A DNA stretch of 64,000 bases from an uncultured Pseudokineococcus sp. GTDB taxonomy: Bacteria; Actinomycetota; Actinomycetes; Actinomycetales; Quadrisphaeraceae. Under the pieces are notes generated by a model that was given only the letters and a program-made list of their open reading frames with translations, did not search any database and was not told where the DNA came from. Below, one piece after another: positions 1 through 8,430 of the stretch (the stretch's first letter is position 1; each line of letters opens with the position of its first letter). Location of the stretch: contig NZ_CANMAA010000002.1 of NCBI RefSeq assembly GCF_947495735.1, positions 186,001 through 250,000 of the forward strand, in the 5' to 3' direction. The position numbers and the translations under genes were made by a program.

Positions 1-1
1 G

Positions 2-595
2 CTGCCACCTTTCCGTTGGTGGCAGGTGCTGGGCCGCTCGGTGATGCACCTCGACCTGTCCGGCCCAGGGCAGCGTGGTCCGCGGTACGCCGTGGACGTC
101 CGCCACGGCGGCGACGGCAGTGATGGTGAGGTGCGGGCCCGCCTGTACCGCGACGGCCGCCAGGAGCAGGTGTCGAAGGTGCCGGCGGTCTTCCCCGTCG
201 CGGGCGGAGTCGTCGAGGTGGCGGTGAGCGCGGCCGGCCTGCGCCGCTGCCACCACGTCACCGACGACGGCACCGAGCACCCGCTCGTACCCGACTCCCG
301 GTCGGCCGCCGGCCACCGGGCGCGCCTCGACCGCCACCACCCCGCGCTGGGCCGCTCGGTCGGCGTGGTGTCCGTGCTCCTGCTGATCCTCGGGCTGGGC
401 CTCAACCTCCTCCAGCTCGTCGAGCCGCTGTCGGAGATCCCTCCGGTCGCCGAGGCCCTGGGCGCCACCTTCGACTCCCCCGTCGACCTGCCGGTCTGGC
501 TCAACGTCGCCCTCGGCCTCGGCGCAGGCCTCGGCAGCGCCGAGCGCGCCCTACGGCTGCGCTATCGCAGCTGGCTGGACGGCGCCGGGACCTGA
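2..595 (+). CDS. Conserved actinobacterial membrane protein, 5' end outside the window
   Basis: The reading frame is open from base 2 and the residues before the first in-window GTG (PFRWWQ then LGRSVMHLDL) look like real coding sequence, so the gene starts left of the window rather than at base 26. The visible part is a soluble region with a YRDGRQ motif and an FPVAGGVVEV stretch, then a charged segment, one strong membrane helix (around VGVVSVLLLILGLGLNLL) and a second hydrophobic stretch near LNVALGLGAGLGSAERALR. It ends with an RLRYRSWLDG tail. I recognise this as a conserved family of actinobacterial hypothetical proteins with no known activity. Intact stop at 593-595. Function unknown. 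Confidence 0.7.
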   Translation: MPPFRWWQVLGRSVMHLDLSGPGQRGPRYAVDVRHGGDGSDGEVRARLYRDGRQEQVSKVPAVFPVAGGVVEVAVSAAGLRRCHHVTDDGTEHPLVPDSRSAAGHRARLDRHHPALGRSVGVVSVLLLILGLGLNLLQLVEPLSEIPPVAEALGATFDSPVDLPVWLNVALGLGAGLGSAERALRLRYRSWLDGAGT

Positions 596-663
596 TCTCC
601 CGCTCCGCCCACTGCGACGGCGGCGGGACGCACGACGACCCGTGCCCACCCGGTGAGCACCCC

Positions 664-1606
664 ATGACGACGACGCACCCGCCGTCCCTGCCCACGGCGC
701 CGGCGCCGCGCTCGAGCGCACCCGCCGCCCCGCCCGGCGTCGAGCACCACCGCGCCCTCTCGGGCGACCGGCGCCGCATCGGCCGCGGCGTCCCGGCCAT
801 CGCCCACGTGCTCGCCGGGCTCGTCGCCCTCCCCACCGCCATGGGACTCGCCGGCGCCGCCCTCGACGCTCGATGGGGCAACAGACGCCGATCGTCGGCG
901 GAACCGACTGCACCTGGCTCGACGACGCGACGTCCATGGCTTCCCTGGCCCTGCTCGTGCCCTGGAGCATGCTCGTGCAGCGCTAGCTCTACGGCGTCCC
1001 CGGCGCGTCCCCGAGCTCGGTCGCCTCCGGCTTCCGGCCCGCGCTCGTCGGCCGCACCCTGCTCCTCGTCGGCCCGCTGTGGGTCGCCGCCGTCGACGTC
1101 ACCTACCTCGTGCCCGGCGAGGAGTCGCCCCGGTCCTTCGCAGACATCGTCGGCGTCGTGCTCATCACGGTCCCGCTGACGCCGCTGCAGGCCGCGGGCG
1201 AGGAGCACGGCCTCCGCGGCCTGATCATCCGCGTCACCGGCGGCTGGACCCGCGGCAGCCGAGCCGGCCTCGTCCTCGGATCCGTGGTCTCCAGCGTCGT
1301 CTTCACCGCAGCCCACGGCTCGGCCGACCCCTACGTGCTCGCCCGGCACCTCAGCCTCGCCGAGTCGTTCGCCGTGCTGACCTGGCGGACGGGAGGCCTC
1401 GAGATGGCTGTCGTCCTGCACGCCGTGCTCAACGTCATGGCCTTCCTCATGTCGACGGCCCTGCGAGTCGACGTCGCCGGCGCCTTCGCGGACCGGTCGG
1501 TGGCGGGGACCCGCTCCAGCTCGTGCCCGCCGTCGTCGTCGCGCTGGTCGCCGCGGTGGTCTGGTGGCGCAGCCGGTCGCCAGGTCCGGCGCTCACGCCG
1601 AGCTGA
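664..1606 (+). pseudogene. CPBP-family intramembrane metalloprotease, disrupted
   Basis: A CPBP (Rce1-like/abortive infection) protease can be read only by combining frames. Frame from 664 gives an N-terminus with a membrane helix (IAHVLAGLVALPTAMGLAG). Near 880-905 it must shift to the frame that reads CTWLDDATSMASLALLVPWS, which runs into a TAG at 984-986 inside the conserved LVQR-stop-LYGVPGASP segment. The same frame then continues through PLQAAGEEHGLRG (the catalytic EE-x3-R motif is QAAGEEHGLRG) and two His-containing helices (FTAAHGSADP, VLHAVLNVMAF). Near 1500 a second shift is required to reach the last helix and a stop at 1604-1606. One nonsense and two frameshift lesions make this a pseudogene, unless there are sequencing errors. 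Confidence 0.72.
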
Positions 1607-1635
1607 CCCACCCACCCGTCGGGTAGCTGTCTGTC

Positions 1636-1862
1636 GGCGAACTCCTCGCCGACGACCTCGACGACCCGGTCGCCGCCGAGGCCGCCTACCGCGCAGGCAT
1701 CGACGCCGGCGACGCGAGCTGACACCACGACTTCGCCCTGCTCCTGCGGGAGGACGACCGCACCGAGCAAGCCCTCGAGCTCCTGCGCGCGGGCGCCGAC
1801 GCGGCGACGTCCTCGCCGCCCACACCCTGCGCGAGGTCCTCGACCACCGCGACGACACCTAG
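1636..1862 (+). pseudogene. Remnant of a TPR/Sel1-like repeat protein
   Basis: Reading from 1636 gives ELLADDLDDPVAAEAAYRAG followed by IDAGDAS, a TGA at about 1732, then HHDFALLLREDDRTEQALEL. The spacing A-x-x-A-Y-R-x-G ... D-x-A-L-L-L-x-x-x-x-R-x-x-x-A is typical of tetratricopeptide repeats in actinobacterial paralogues. A +1-type shift near 1800 then allows LAAHTLREVLDHRDDT and a stop at 1862. No upstream start or domain is left, so this is the tail of a decayed gene. It lies directly behind the broken CPBP gene. Confidence 0.5.
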
Positions 1863-1932
1863 CGCGCGGGCGGTCCTCGTCGGTGGCCGAGCGCCCGCGG
1901 AGCTGCCCCCGCCAGCTCCGCGACGACCCCCG

Positions 1933-2802
1933 TCACCTGGTGCACGACTCGAGCTCCGCGAGCTCAGTCACCGCCGGTCTCGTCCCTCGAAGGCGAACCC
2001 GGCCCCGGCGAGCCGCTCGTCCTCCGCGATGGCCTCCGCCTCCCCCTGCGGGTCCCCCACGTCCCCCGCGGTCAGCCGCCGCGGCACGCGCGTGCTGCCG
2101 CACGTGCTCATCGGCGTCATCGACCAGCGCCAGTGCGACAGACCTCGGCGCCCCGACGCGGAAGGCCACCGTCCACCGGGACCAGCGATGACCGGTCGCG
2201 GGTGGCCCGCAGCATCTGCTCCTCGTCCGGGAAGGTGACGCCACCCTCGACGGCCATGGCCCGGACCTCAGCCCTTCGGTCCCCCAGCAGGTGTTGAACG
2301 TCCGCCCGAGCGGCCCGGGGGTTGGCGGCACACGCCCCGCGGACGCGCCCGTCGGGGTCAGCGAGCAGCCGCTCGTACCGTCACGATGTGCGGTGGTCTC
2401 GGCGATCCGCTGGCGGACCTCCCGGTCGACGTCGCTGGCGAGCACCTCCTGCGTAGCGCGGAGCAGCTGCTGCGGCTGGCGGGCGTAGGCGTGAGCCACG
2501 CTGGCGCGCACCCACCTGTCCGGGGAGGCAGCCAGGTCGGCCTCGACCGAGGGCCGGCCGGTGACGTCGCCCGCGGCGGACAGCCGCACCAGCTCCTTGA
2601 CGTCCCCAGCGAGCAGGAGCACGGTCGCGTCGTCGCAGCCACGGTTGTCGGCGACGGCCACCCGGACGGTCGCTGAGCTGTGCTGGGCCGGCTCCCGCAG
2701 CCGTGAGGCAAAGGTCGAGGGGCTCTCGGCCTCGGCGACCGCATCGACGACGGGCCGGCGGCGAGGAGCCTTCCCGGACCTCGCTGCGGTCATCGAGGGC
2801 AC
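1933..2802 (-). pseudogene. HEAT-repeat (leucine-rich-repeat-variant type) protein, frameshifted
   Basis: On the minus strand the first part reads as HEAT-like units (SATVRVAVADNRGCDDATV, DRWVRASVAHAYARQPQQL, DREVRQRIAETTAH). Near 2390 the pattern stops in this frame but continues in a neighbouring frame as LLADPDGRVRGACAANPRA and LLGDRRAEVRAMAVEGGV. Near 2200 it returns as ALVDDADEHVRQHARAA. The regular D-x-x-x-x-VR-x-x-x-A spacing in successive frames shows one repeat protein interrupted by at least two frameshifts. No start was identified with confidence; 2803-3035 upstream holds only fragments. Such proteins usually bind other proteins; no specific partner is suggested. Confidence 0.55.
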
Positions 2803-3035
2803 GAGGAACCGACAGGCAGCTCGAGCCGACGCCGACCTCGAGGACGGCGAAGCCCTCTCCCGACGGCGGGTCGACCAGGGGGGCGTCGAGCATCATCAGC
2901 GCTGCACCGCAGCATCCTCGAGGACTGGTCGGAGGCACGTCCCGCAGCTGGCCGCACCTCACCCCGGCGATGGAGTCACCTCCCCCGTGCCGGTGGTCGG
3001 CACCGCACGACCGGAGCGGGACGCCGCCGTGGGAC

Positions 3036-3698
3036 CTACTTCGCCGAGGCGTCGAGGAAGGCGCGCACCGCTGCTCGGAGGCCGGCGTCGTCAGCGCGCA
3101 GCGAGTGGTCCCCCCGGACGCCCGCCACGGCCACGTTGGACCGCACGACGGCCGCCACGTCAGCGGGGCCACCGAAGCGGTCCCGCTCCCCCTGGACGAC
3201 GAGCGTCGGCAGGTCCTGCGGCAGCTCCGCGGCGCGGCTCTTCTCGGGACGCCCGGCCGGGACGAGCGGGAAGGCCAGGCAGAGGACGGCCGAGGCGCCC
3301 GTGGCCGCCGCCGTGCGGCACGCCACGCGCGCCCCCGCGCTGCGGCCGCCCACGACCAGGGGCGGGCCGTCCGCCGTCTCGGGCACGGCGTCGCGCAGGT
3401 GCCCCACGACAGCCACCCACGCCTCGTCCAGGCGCGGCGGGGCGACGGCCACGCGACGACCGGCGACCTTCCACGGCTGGTCCACGAGGACGGCCACCCA
3501 CCCCTGCGCCACCGCGCTCGACGCCGCGACCAGCAGGTCGTGCGCGACGGCGTCCGAGCCGCCACCGGCCCCGTGGCCCAGCAGCAGCCGCCCTCGCACC
3601 GGACCCGACGGCCGGTAGAGAGTGGCACGCGCCGCACCGACCGGCGTGTCGACCTCGACGGCGCGCCCGCTCGTCAGGAGAGGCGTCTCCGCCGTCAC
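3036..3698 (-). CDS. Alpha/beta-hydrolase of the KANL3/Tex30 (dienelactone-hydrolase-like) type
   Basis: Predicted cytosolic serine hydrolase of 220 residues, a normal length for this family. It has the early oxyanion segment GHGAGGGSDA, the nucleophile elbow GRSAGAR (Ser in G-x-S-x-G), the acid region VVQGERDRFG and a late catalytic His in GDHSLR. The start is GTG at 3698. The neighbouring decayed genes on one side and the oxidase operon on the other give no substrate clue. Esterase or lipase-like activity is a family inference only. Confidence 0.75.
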   Translation of the reverse strand: MTAETPLLTSGRAVEVDTPVGAARATLYRPSGPVRGRLLLGHGAGGGSDAVAHDLLVAASSAVAQGWVAVLVDQPWKVAGRRVAVAPPRLDEAWVAVVGHLRDAVPETADGPPLVVGGRSAGARVACRTAAATGASAVLCLAFPLVPAGRPEKSRAAELPQDLPTLVVQGERDRFGGPADVAAVVRSNVAVAGVRGDHSLRADDAGLRAAVRAFLDASAK

Positions 3699-3785
3699 GC
3701 GCCCGTCCTCACGCGCCGGCTCCGAGCAGCACGACGCCCCGCCGCTGCAGGCAGCGACGGGGCGTCAGGAGTGCGGGCACGGCGC

Positions 3786-4184
3786 TCAGTGCGCGAAACG
3801 GCCCCGGTAGTGCTCGAAGGCGAAGCCCACGAGGGACAGCGCGGCCATCGCCGCACCGATGTAGGTGACCCACCAGGCCACGGCCAGGCCGAAGAAGAAG
3901 ACCAGGGCCGACAGGGCCAGCGGCAGCGGCCACCACGACCACGGGCTGAAGAAGCCCTGGTCGCCCGCGGCCTCGCTGATGTGCGCCTGCGGGTCGTCCT
4001 CCGGGCGCGGGTCGATGCGCCGCGCCGTCAGCCACAGGTACCCGCCGACCATGGCGGCGAGGCCACCGGTCAGCAGGAGTCCCGTGGTGCCCACGGCCTC
4101 GCCGCCGGACAGCCACGCGTAGATGCCGCCGATGGGGAAGAAGACGAAGACGCCGCTGAAGAAGAGCTTGGTCTCGATGCTCAT
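3786..4184 (-). CDS. ctaF: Cytochrome c oxidase subunit IV, actinobacterial type
   Basis: Small membrane subunit (132 residues) of the aa3-type cytochrome c oxidase. Four hydrophobic helices are visible: near residues 7-25, 33-52, 83-102 and 105-123. [15 protein letters not shown] and the C-terminal EHYRGRFAH are typical of the actinobacterial CtaF family. It overlaps the end of ctaD by 4 nt (ATGA), so it is the last gene of a translationally coupled ctaC-ctaD-ctaF unit. It has no catalytic metal ligands and is thought to be structural. Confidence 0.9.
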   Translation of the reverse strand: MSIETKLFFSGVFVFFPIGGIYAWLSGGEAVGTTGLLLTGGLAAMVGGYLWLTARRIDPRPEDDPQAHISEAAGDQGFFSPWSWWPLPLALSALVFFFGLAVAWWVTYIGAAMAALSLVGFAFEHYRGRFAH

Positions 4185-5950
4185 GCGTCGTTCTTGCCCT
4201 TCGGCTCGCCCGCCAGGTCAGCCTCGCCGTAGAGGCGGTCGAGGGTGGTGCGGTCGGGGGTCGTCGCGGTCGCGGCCGCCACCTCGGGGTGGTGGAGGTC
4301 GAAGGCGGGCGACTCCGAGCGGATGCGCGGGATCGCGATGAAGTTGTGCCGCGGCGGGGGGCAGGACGTGGCCCACTCGAGCGAGCGGGAGTAGCCCCAC
4401 GGGTCGTCCACGACGACGCGCGGCGCAGTGCGCCAGGTCTTGTAGACGTTGTAGAGGAACGGCAGGATCGAGAAGCCCAGCAGGAACGAGAAGACCGTCG
4501 ACACCTGGTTCATGCCCGTGAAGCCGTCGGTGGCCAGGTAGTCGGCGTAGCGCCGCGGCATGCCGACCACGCCGAGCCAGTGCTGGATGAGGAACGTGCC
4601 GTGGAAGCCCACGAACAGCAGCCAGAAGTGGATCTTGCCGAGCTTCTCGTCGAGCATCGTGCCCGTGAACTTGGGCCACCAGAAGTAGAACCCGGCGAAC
4701 ATCGCGAACACCACGGTGCCGAACACGACGTAGTGGAAGTGCGCCACCACGAAGTAGGAGTCGGACAGGTGGAAGTCCAGGGGCGGGCTGGAGAGGATGA
4801 CGCCGGTCAGGCCGCCGAAGAGGAAGGTGACCAGGAAGCCGATCGACCAGAGCATCGGCGTCTCGAACGTGATCGAGCCCCGCCAGAGCGTGCCGATCCA
4901 GTTGAAGAACTTCACCCCGGTGGGCACCGCGATCAACATCGTCATGAAGGCGAAGAAGGGCAGCAGCACCGCGCCGGTGACGTACATGTGGTGCGCCCAG
5001 ACGGTCACCGAGAGGCCGGCGATCGAGATGGTGGCGAAGACCAGGCCCTTGTAGCCGAAGATCGGCTTGCGGCTGAAGACCGGGAAGATCTCGGTCACGA
5101 TGCCGAAGAACGGCAGGGCGATGATGTAGACCTCGGGGTGGCCGAAGAACCAGAACAGGTGCTGCCAGAGGATGGCGCCGCCGTTCTCGGCCTCGAAGAC
5201 CTGCGCGCCGAGACGGCGGTCCGCGCCAAGGGCCAGGAGCGCCGCCGCCAGGGGCGGGAAGGCCATGATGACCAGCACCGAGGTCAGCAGGATGTTCCAG
5301 GTGAACAGCGCCATCCGGAACATGGTCATGCCGGGGGCGCGCATGCAGATGATGGTGGTGATGAAGTTGACGGCACCGAGGATCGTGCCGAAGCCCTGCA
5401 TCGCCAGGCCGAACACCCACAGGTCACCGCCGACGCCCGGCGAGTACACCTGGCTGCTCAGCGGCGCGTAGGCGAACCAGCCGAAGGAGGCGGCGCCGCC
5501 GGGCACGAAGAAGCCCATGAAGACCATGAGCCCGCCGAAGGCGAACAGCCAGTACGAGAACATGTTCAGCCGGGGGAAGGCCACGTCCGGCGAGCCGATC
5601 TGCAGCGGCATGATGATGTTCGCGAAGCCGACGAACAGCGGCGTCGCGAACATCAGCAGCATGATCGTGCCGTGCATCGTGAAGAGCTGGTTGTACTGCT
5701 CCTTGTTCTGCACGATCTGGATGCCGGGCTCGAAGAGCTCCGCCCGGATGATCAGCGCCATCACGCCGGCTACCAGGAACCAGAAGAACGAGGTGAGCAG
5801 GTACATGTAGCCGATGGTCTTGTGGTCGGTGGAGGTGATCCACGACACGACCGCCCGCCCGAGCGTGCGCTCGGACGTCCGCCCCACCGACTGGCGCGTG
5901 CTGGAGGTCGTGGCCTCGCTCGCGCCGGCGGCCTCGTAGTAGGTCGTCAT
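4181..5950 (-). CDS. ctaD: Cytochrome c oxidase subunit I
   Basis: Catalytic subunit of the aa3 terminal oxidase (589 residues), reducing O2 to water and pumping protons across the plasma membrane. About twelve membrane helices are present. Haem and copper ligands are recognisable: the low-spin haem His in [11 protein letters not shown], the CuB His and cross-linked Tyr in GHPEVYI, the His pair in WAHHMYV, and haem ligands in AHFHYVVFG. The Glu of GHPEVY, used in proton transfer, is kept. The start ATG at 5950 overlaps the ctaC stop by 4 nt and ctaF overlaps its end. Many mycobacteria have ctaD elsewhere; here it sits inside the ctaC-ctaF unit. Confidence 0.97.
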   Translation of the reverse strand: MTTYYEAAGASEATTSSTRQSVGRTSERTLGRAVVSWITSTDHKTIGYMYLLTSFFWFLVAGVMALIIRAELFEPGIQIVQNKEQYNQLFTMHGTIMLLMFATPLFVGFANIIMPLQIGSPDVAFPRLNMFSYWLFAFGGLMVFMGFFVPGGAASFGWFAYAPLSSQVYSPGVGGDLWVFGLAMQGFGTILGAVNFITTIICMRAPGMTMFRMALFTWNILLTSVLVIMAFPPLAAALLALGADRRLGAQVFEAENGGAILWQHLFWFFGHPEVYIIALPFFGIVTEIFPVFSRKPIFGYKGLVFATISIAGLSVTVWAHHMYVTGAVLLPFFAFMTMLIAVPTGVKFFNWIGTLWRGSITFETPMLWSIGFLVTFLFGGLTGVILSSPPLDFHLSDSYFVVAHFHYVVFGTVVFAMFAGFYFWWPKFTGTMLDEKLGKIHFWLLFVGFHGTFLIQHWLGVVGMPRRYADYLATDGFTGMNQVSTVFSFLLGFSILPFLYNVYKTWRTAPRVVVDDPWGYSRSLEWATSCPPPRHNFIAIPRIRSESPAFDLHHPEVAAATATTPDRTTLDRLYGEADLAGEPKGKNDA

Positions 5951-6834
5951 CCCTCGCCCTCCGGTGCGCCGTCAGCAGCGGTGACGCTGCCGTCCGACGT
6001 CGTCTTGTCCAGGTCGCTGCCCAGCTCGCCGGTCTGGCCGGCGGCTCGCAGCGCGTCCATCTGCGCGTCGTACTCGTCCTGCTCGACCACGGCGACCCGG
6101 AACAGCATCTCCGAGTGGTACTGGCCGCAGAGCTCGGCGCACTTGCCCTCGAACAGCCCCGTCTGCAGCGGCGTCAGGCTGATGACGTTCTCCCGGCCCG
6201 GGATCATGTCCTTCTTGTACAGGAAGCCCGGGACCCAGAAGGAGTGGATGACGTCGCGCGAGGTGAGGGTGAAGTTCACCGTCTCCCCGACCGGCAGGTA
6301 CAGGACCGGGATCTCGGTGATGGGGTTGCCCTCGTCGTCGAGGTCCACCTGCGTCGAGGTCTCGTAGACGTCGTCGGTGAGGTAGTTGAAGTCCCAGGCC
6401 CACTGCTTGCCGACCACCCCGATCTCGATGTCGGGGTCGTCCGCGATGCTCTCGATCTCCACCTGGTCGCGGAAGGTGTAGAAGAACAGGACGCCCACCA
6501 TCATCAGCGGGACGACCGTGTAGAGGATCTCCAGCGGGACGTTGTAGCGGAGCTGAGCGGGCAGCCCCACCTCGTCCTTGCGGCGGCGGTAGGCCACCAC
6601 GCACCAGAGCGTCAGGCCCCAGACGAGGACGCCGACGGCGAGCGCGGCGATCCAGGAGCCGTTCCACAGCGTGATGATCCGGCCGGTGTGGTCGGTGGTC
6701 TCGCGCGTGCTCGGCAGCCACCCGGTGGAGAGCTCCTGCGCGGAGCACCCCGCCGTGAGCAGGGCCGTCGCAGCGAGCCCGCAGAGGGCTGCGGCCCTGC
6801 GGCGGGAGCTTTTCGTGGCGGTCGGGCGCACCAT
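5947..6834 (-). CDS. ctaC: Cytochrome c oxidase subunit II (lipoprotein, CuA site)
   Basis: Electron-entry subunit of the aa3 oxidase. From the ATG at 6834 it is 295 residues. The N-terminus is Arg/Lys-rich, then a hydrophobic segment ending in a lipobox (LLTAGC), so it is probably a lipoprotein. Two membrane helices follow ([16 protein letters not shown] and [16 protein letters not shown]). The CuA centre is intact: [12 protein letters not shown] supplies Cys-x3-Cys-x3-His-x2-Met, with the other His in DVIHSFW. I prefer 6834 to an in-frame start at 6897 because a GGAAGG Shine-Dalgarno lies just upstream. It is the first gene of the ctaC-D-F operon. The Gly/Asp/Thr-rich tail is poorly conserved. 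Confidence 0.93.
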   Translation of the reverse strand: MVRPTATKSSRRRAAALCGLAATALLTAGCSAQELSTGWLPSTRETTDHTGRIITLWNGSWIAALAVGVLVWGLTLWCVVAYRRRKDEVGLPAQLRYNVPLEILYTVVPLMMVGVLFFYTFRDQVEIESIADDPDIEIGVVGKQWAWDFNYLTDDVYETSTQVDLDDEGNPITEIPVLYLPVGETVNFTLTSRDVIHSFWVPGFLYKKDMIPGRENVISLTPLQTGLFEGKCAELCGQYHSEMLFRVAVVEQDEYDAQMDALRAAGQTGELGSDLDKTTSDGSVTAADGAPEGEG

Positions 6835-6991
6835 CGGCCTTCCGGGTCCGTCGTGTGCCGCAGCCCTCGTGGGCCGAGCACCGAGCAGTGGGGACATGAC
6901 TCGCGGAAGGCTACCCCCCGCCCCTCCGACGGGTGAGGCGGGCCGGGCGCCCGGCGCGCCCCGCGGGGACGCCGCTCCTCGGGCGCCGGGA

Positions 6992-7768
6992 TCAGCCGCG
7001 CCGGGGCCCGCCCAGCCCGGGCGGCGCCGGCAGCTCGAGGGCTGCGCCCAGGCGCCGCAGGTACTCCGCGCGCGGGATCTCGACGACGCCGAGGGAGGCG
7101 AGGTGCTCGGTGCGCCACTGGACGTCGAGCAGGCGCCCCGCGCCGTCCGCCCCGTCGTCGCGCAGGAGGTCCACCAGGGCCGCCAGCGCCGCCTTCGAGG
7201 CGTCCGGGGCCCGCGAGAACATCGACTCCCCCGCGAAGAGGCCGCCCAGCAGGACCCCGTAGAGGCCGCCGACGAGCGCCCCCGAGGCGTCGCGGACCTC
7301 GACGCTGCGGGCGTGCCCCCGCTCGTGCAGCCGCAGGTAGGCCCCGCGCACCTCCGGGGTGATCCACCGGCCCGAGCGGCCCGGGTCCGCGCACCCGTCG
7401 ACCACGTCGGCGAAGGCCTCGTCCACCGTCGCGGTGAGCGCGCGCCGCGAGCGGCGCAGCGAGCGGGACTCGTGGAAGCCGTCGAGCGGGAGGACCCCGC
7501 GCGGGTCCGGCGACCACCAGCCCAGCGGCGGACGACCCTCGCCGCCGAGCCCCATGGGGAACAGGCCCAGGGCGTAGGCGTCCAGGAGCGTCTCGGGCTC
7601 CAGGTCCGCGCCGGTGGCCACGAGGTCCTCGCCGGGGTCCGCGCCGGCCAGCGCGGCGGCGAACGGCTGCGCCCAGCCCGAGCGGCCGCGCGCCGCCCGC
7701 TCCCCCGGGGCGCCCGCGGGCTGGCGCTCGCGCGAGCGCCGGCCCGCGGGGCGCCTCGCGGGGCTCAC
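6992..7768 (-). CDS. aat: Leucyl/phenylalanyl-tRNA--protein transferase
   Basis: Transfers Leu or Phe from aminoacyl-tRNA to proteins with N-terminal Arg or Lys, marking them for ClpS/ClpAP degradation (N-end rule). Family signatures: LLDAYALGLFPMG, WWSPDPRGVLPLD, WITPEVRGAYLRLHERGHARS, GGLYGVLLGGLFAGESMFS and LLDVQWRTEHLASLGVVEIP. The protein is 258 residues; the first ~45 are Arg/Pro/Ala-rich and not part of the fold, so the true start could be later than the GTG at 7768. It is separated from the upstream erpA-like gene by a strong hairpin and is probably transcribed alone. Confidence 0.9.
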   Translation of the reverse strand: MSPARRPAGRRSRERQPAGAPGERAARGRSGWAQPFAAALAGADPGEDLVATGADLEPETLLDAYALGLFPMGLGGEGRPPLGWWSPDPRGVLPLDGFHESRSLRRSRRALTATVDEAFADVVDGCADPGRSGRWITPEVRGAYLRLHERGHARSVEVRDASGALVGGLYGVLLGGLFAGESMFSRAPDASKAALAALVDLLRDDGADGAGRLLDVQWRTEHLASLGVVEIPRAEYLRRLGAALELPAPPGLGGPRRG

Positions 7769-7786
7769 GCCCTCCCCCGCGGACGA

Positions 7787-7823
7787 CGAGAGCCGCCGCC
7801 CCCGGGGGGGACGGCGGCTCTCG
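7787..7823 (-). terminator. Hairpin terminator after the erpA-like gene
   Basis: A perfect 12-bp inverted repeat (CGAGAGCCGCCG at 7787-7798, its complement at 7812-7823) encloses a short C/G loop. It follows the stop of the minus-strand erpA-like gene and precedes aat. There is no U tract, as is usual in very GC-rich actinobacteria. Confidence 0.6.
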
Positions 7824-7877
7824 TGGTGCCGGCGCCGCGGCCCGCCTGCGCGGTGACCACGACGACCAGCCGGCGGA

Positions 7878-8267
7878 TCAGCTGAAGGAGTCGCCGCAGG
7901 CGCAGGAGCTGCCGGCGTTGGGGTTGTCGATCGTGAAGCCCTGCTTCTCGATCGTGTCCGCGAAGTCGATCGTGGCCCCGTCGAGGTAGGGGACGCTCAT
8001 CTTGTCCACCACGACCTCGACGCCGTCGTAGTCGCGCAGGGCGTCGCCGTCCAGCGTGCGCTCGTCGAAGTAGAGCTGGTAGATCAGGCCGGAGCAGCCA
8101 CCGGGCTGGACGGCGACGCGCAGGCGCAGGTCCACGCGGCCCTCCTGGTCGAGCAGGCTGCGCACCTTCTCGATCGCCGGCGTGCTCATCTCCACGCCGT
8201 GGGTCTTCGCGGGCGCCGCGGCGGGCTCGGCCGACGTCGTGGTGGCATCCGAGGTCTGCGTGCTCAT
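7878..8267 (-). CDS. erpA: A-type iron-sulfur cluster carrier (HesB/IscA/ErpA family)
   Basis: Carrier protein that delivers Fe-S clusters to apoproteins. I take the ATG at 8267 (129 residues); a longer open frame upstream is antisense to the M20 gene and is not real. The three cluster-binding cysteines are present: Cys58 in QPGGCSGL and Cys122/Cys124 in the C-terminal CACGDSF. The first ~25 residues (Ala/Thr/Ser-rich) extend beyond the usual fold. Actinobacteria normally have one such protein, in this part of the chromosome, which supports the ErpA-like assignment over a Nif-type paralogue. Confidence 0.88.
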   Translation of the reverse strand: MSTQTSDATTTSAEPAAAPAKTHGVEMSTPAIEKVRSLLDQEGRVDLRLRVAVQPGGCSGLIYQLYFDERTLDGDALRDYDGVEVVVDKMSVPYLDGATIDFADTIEKQGFTIDNPNAGSSCACGDSFS

Positions 8268-8430
8268 GTGTGCCTCCGCACTGCGGGCGCCGGGGCGCCG
8301 TGGTCTCGAGCTGACGGTGGGACTTCTCCCGCCGGGACGAACCGCACCGGCCGCCGGTCTGTTCCGACGGGACGAGCGTACGTCGCCCGGGGGGCGCGCA
8401 CTCACGTGACCGACGTCCCCGGCCGCCGGG

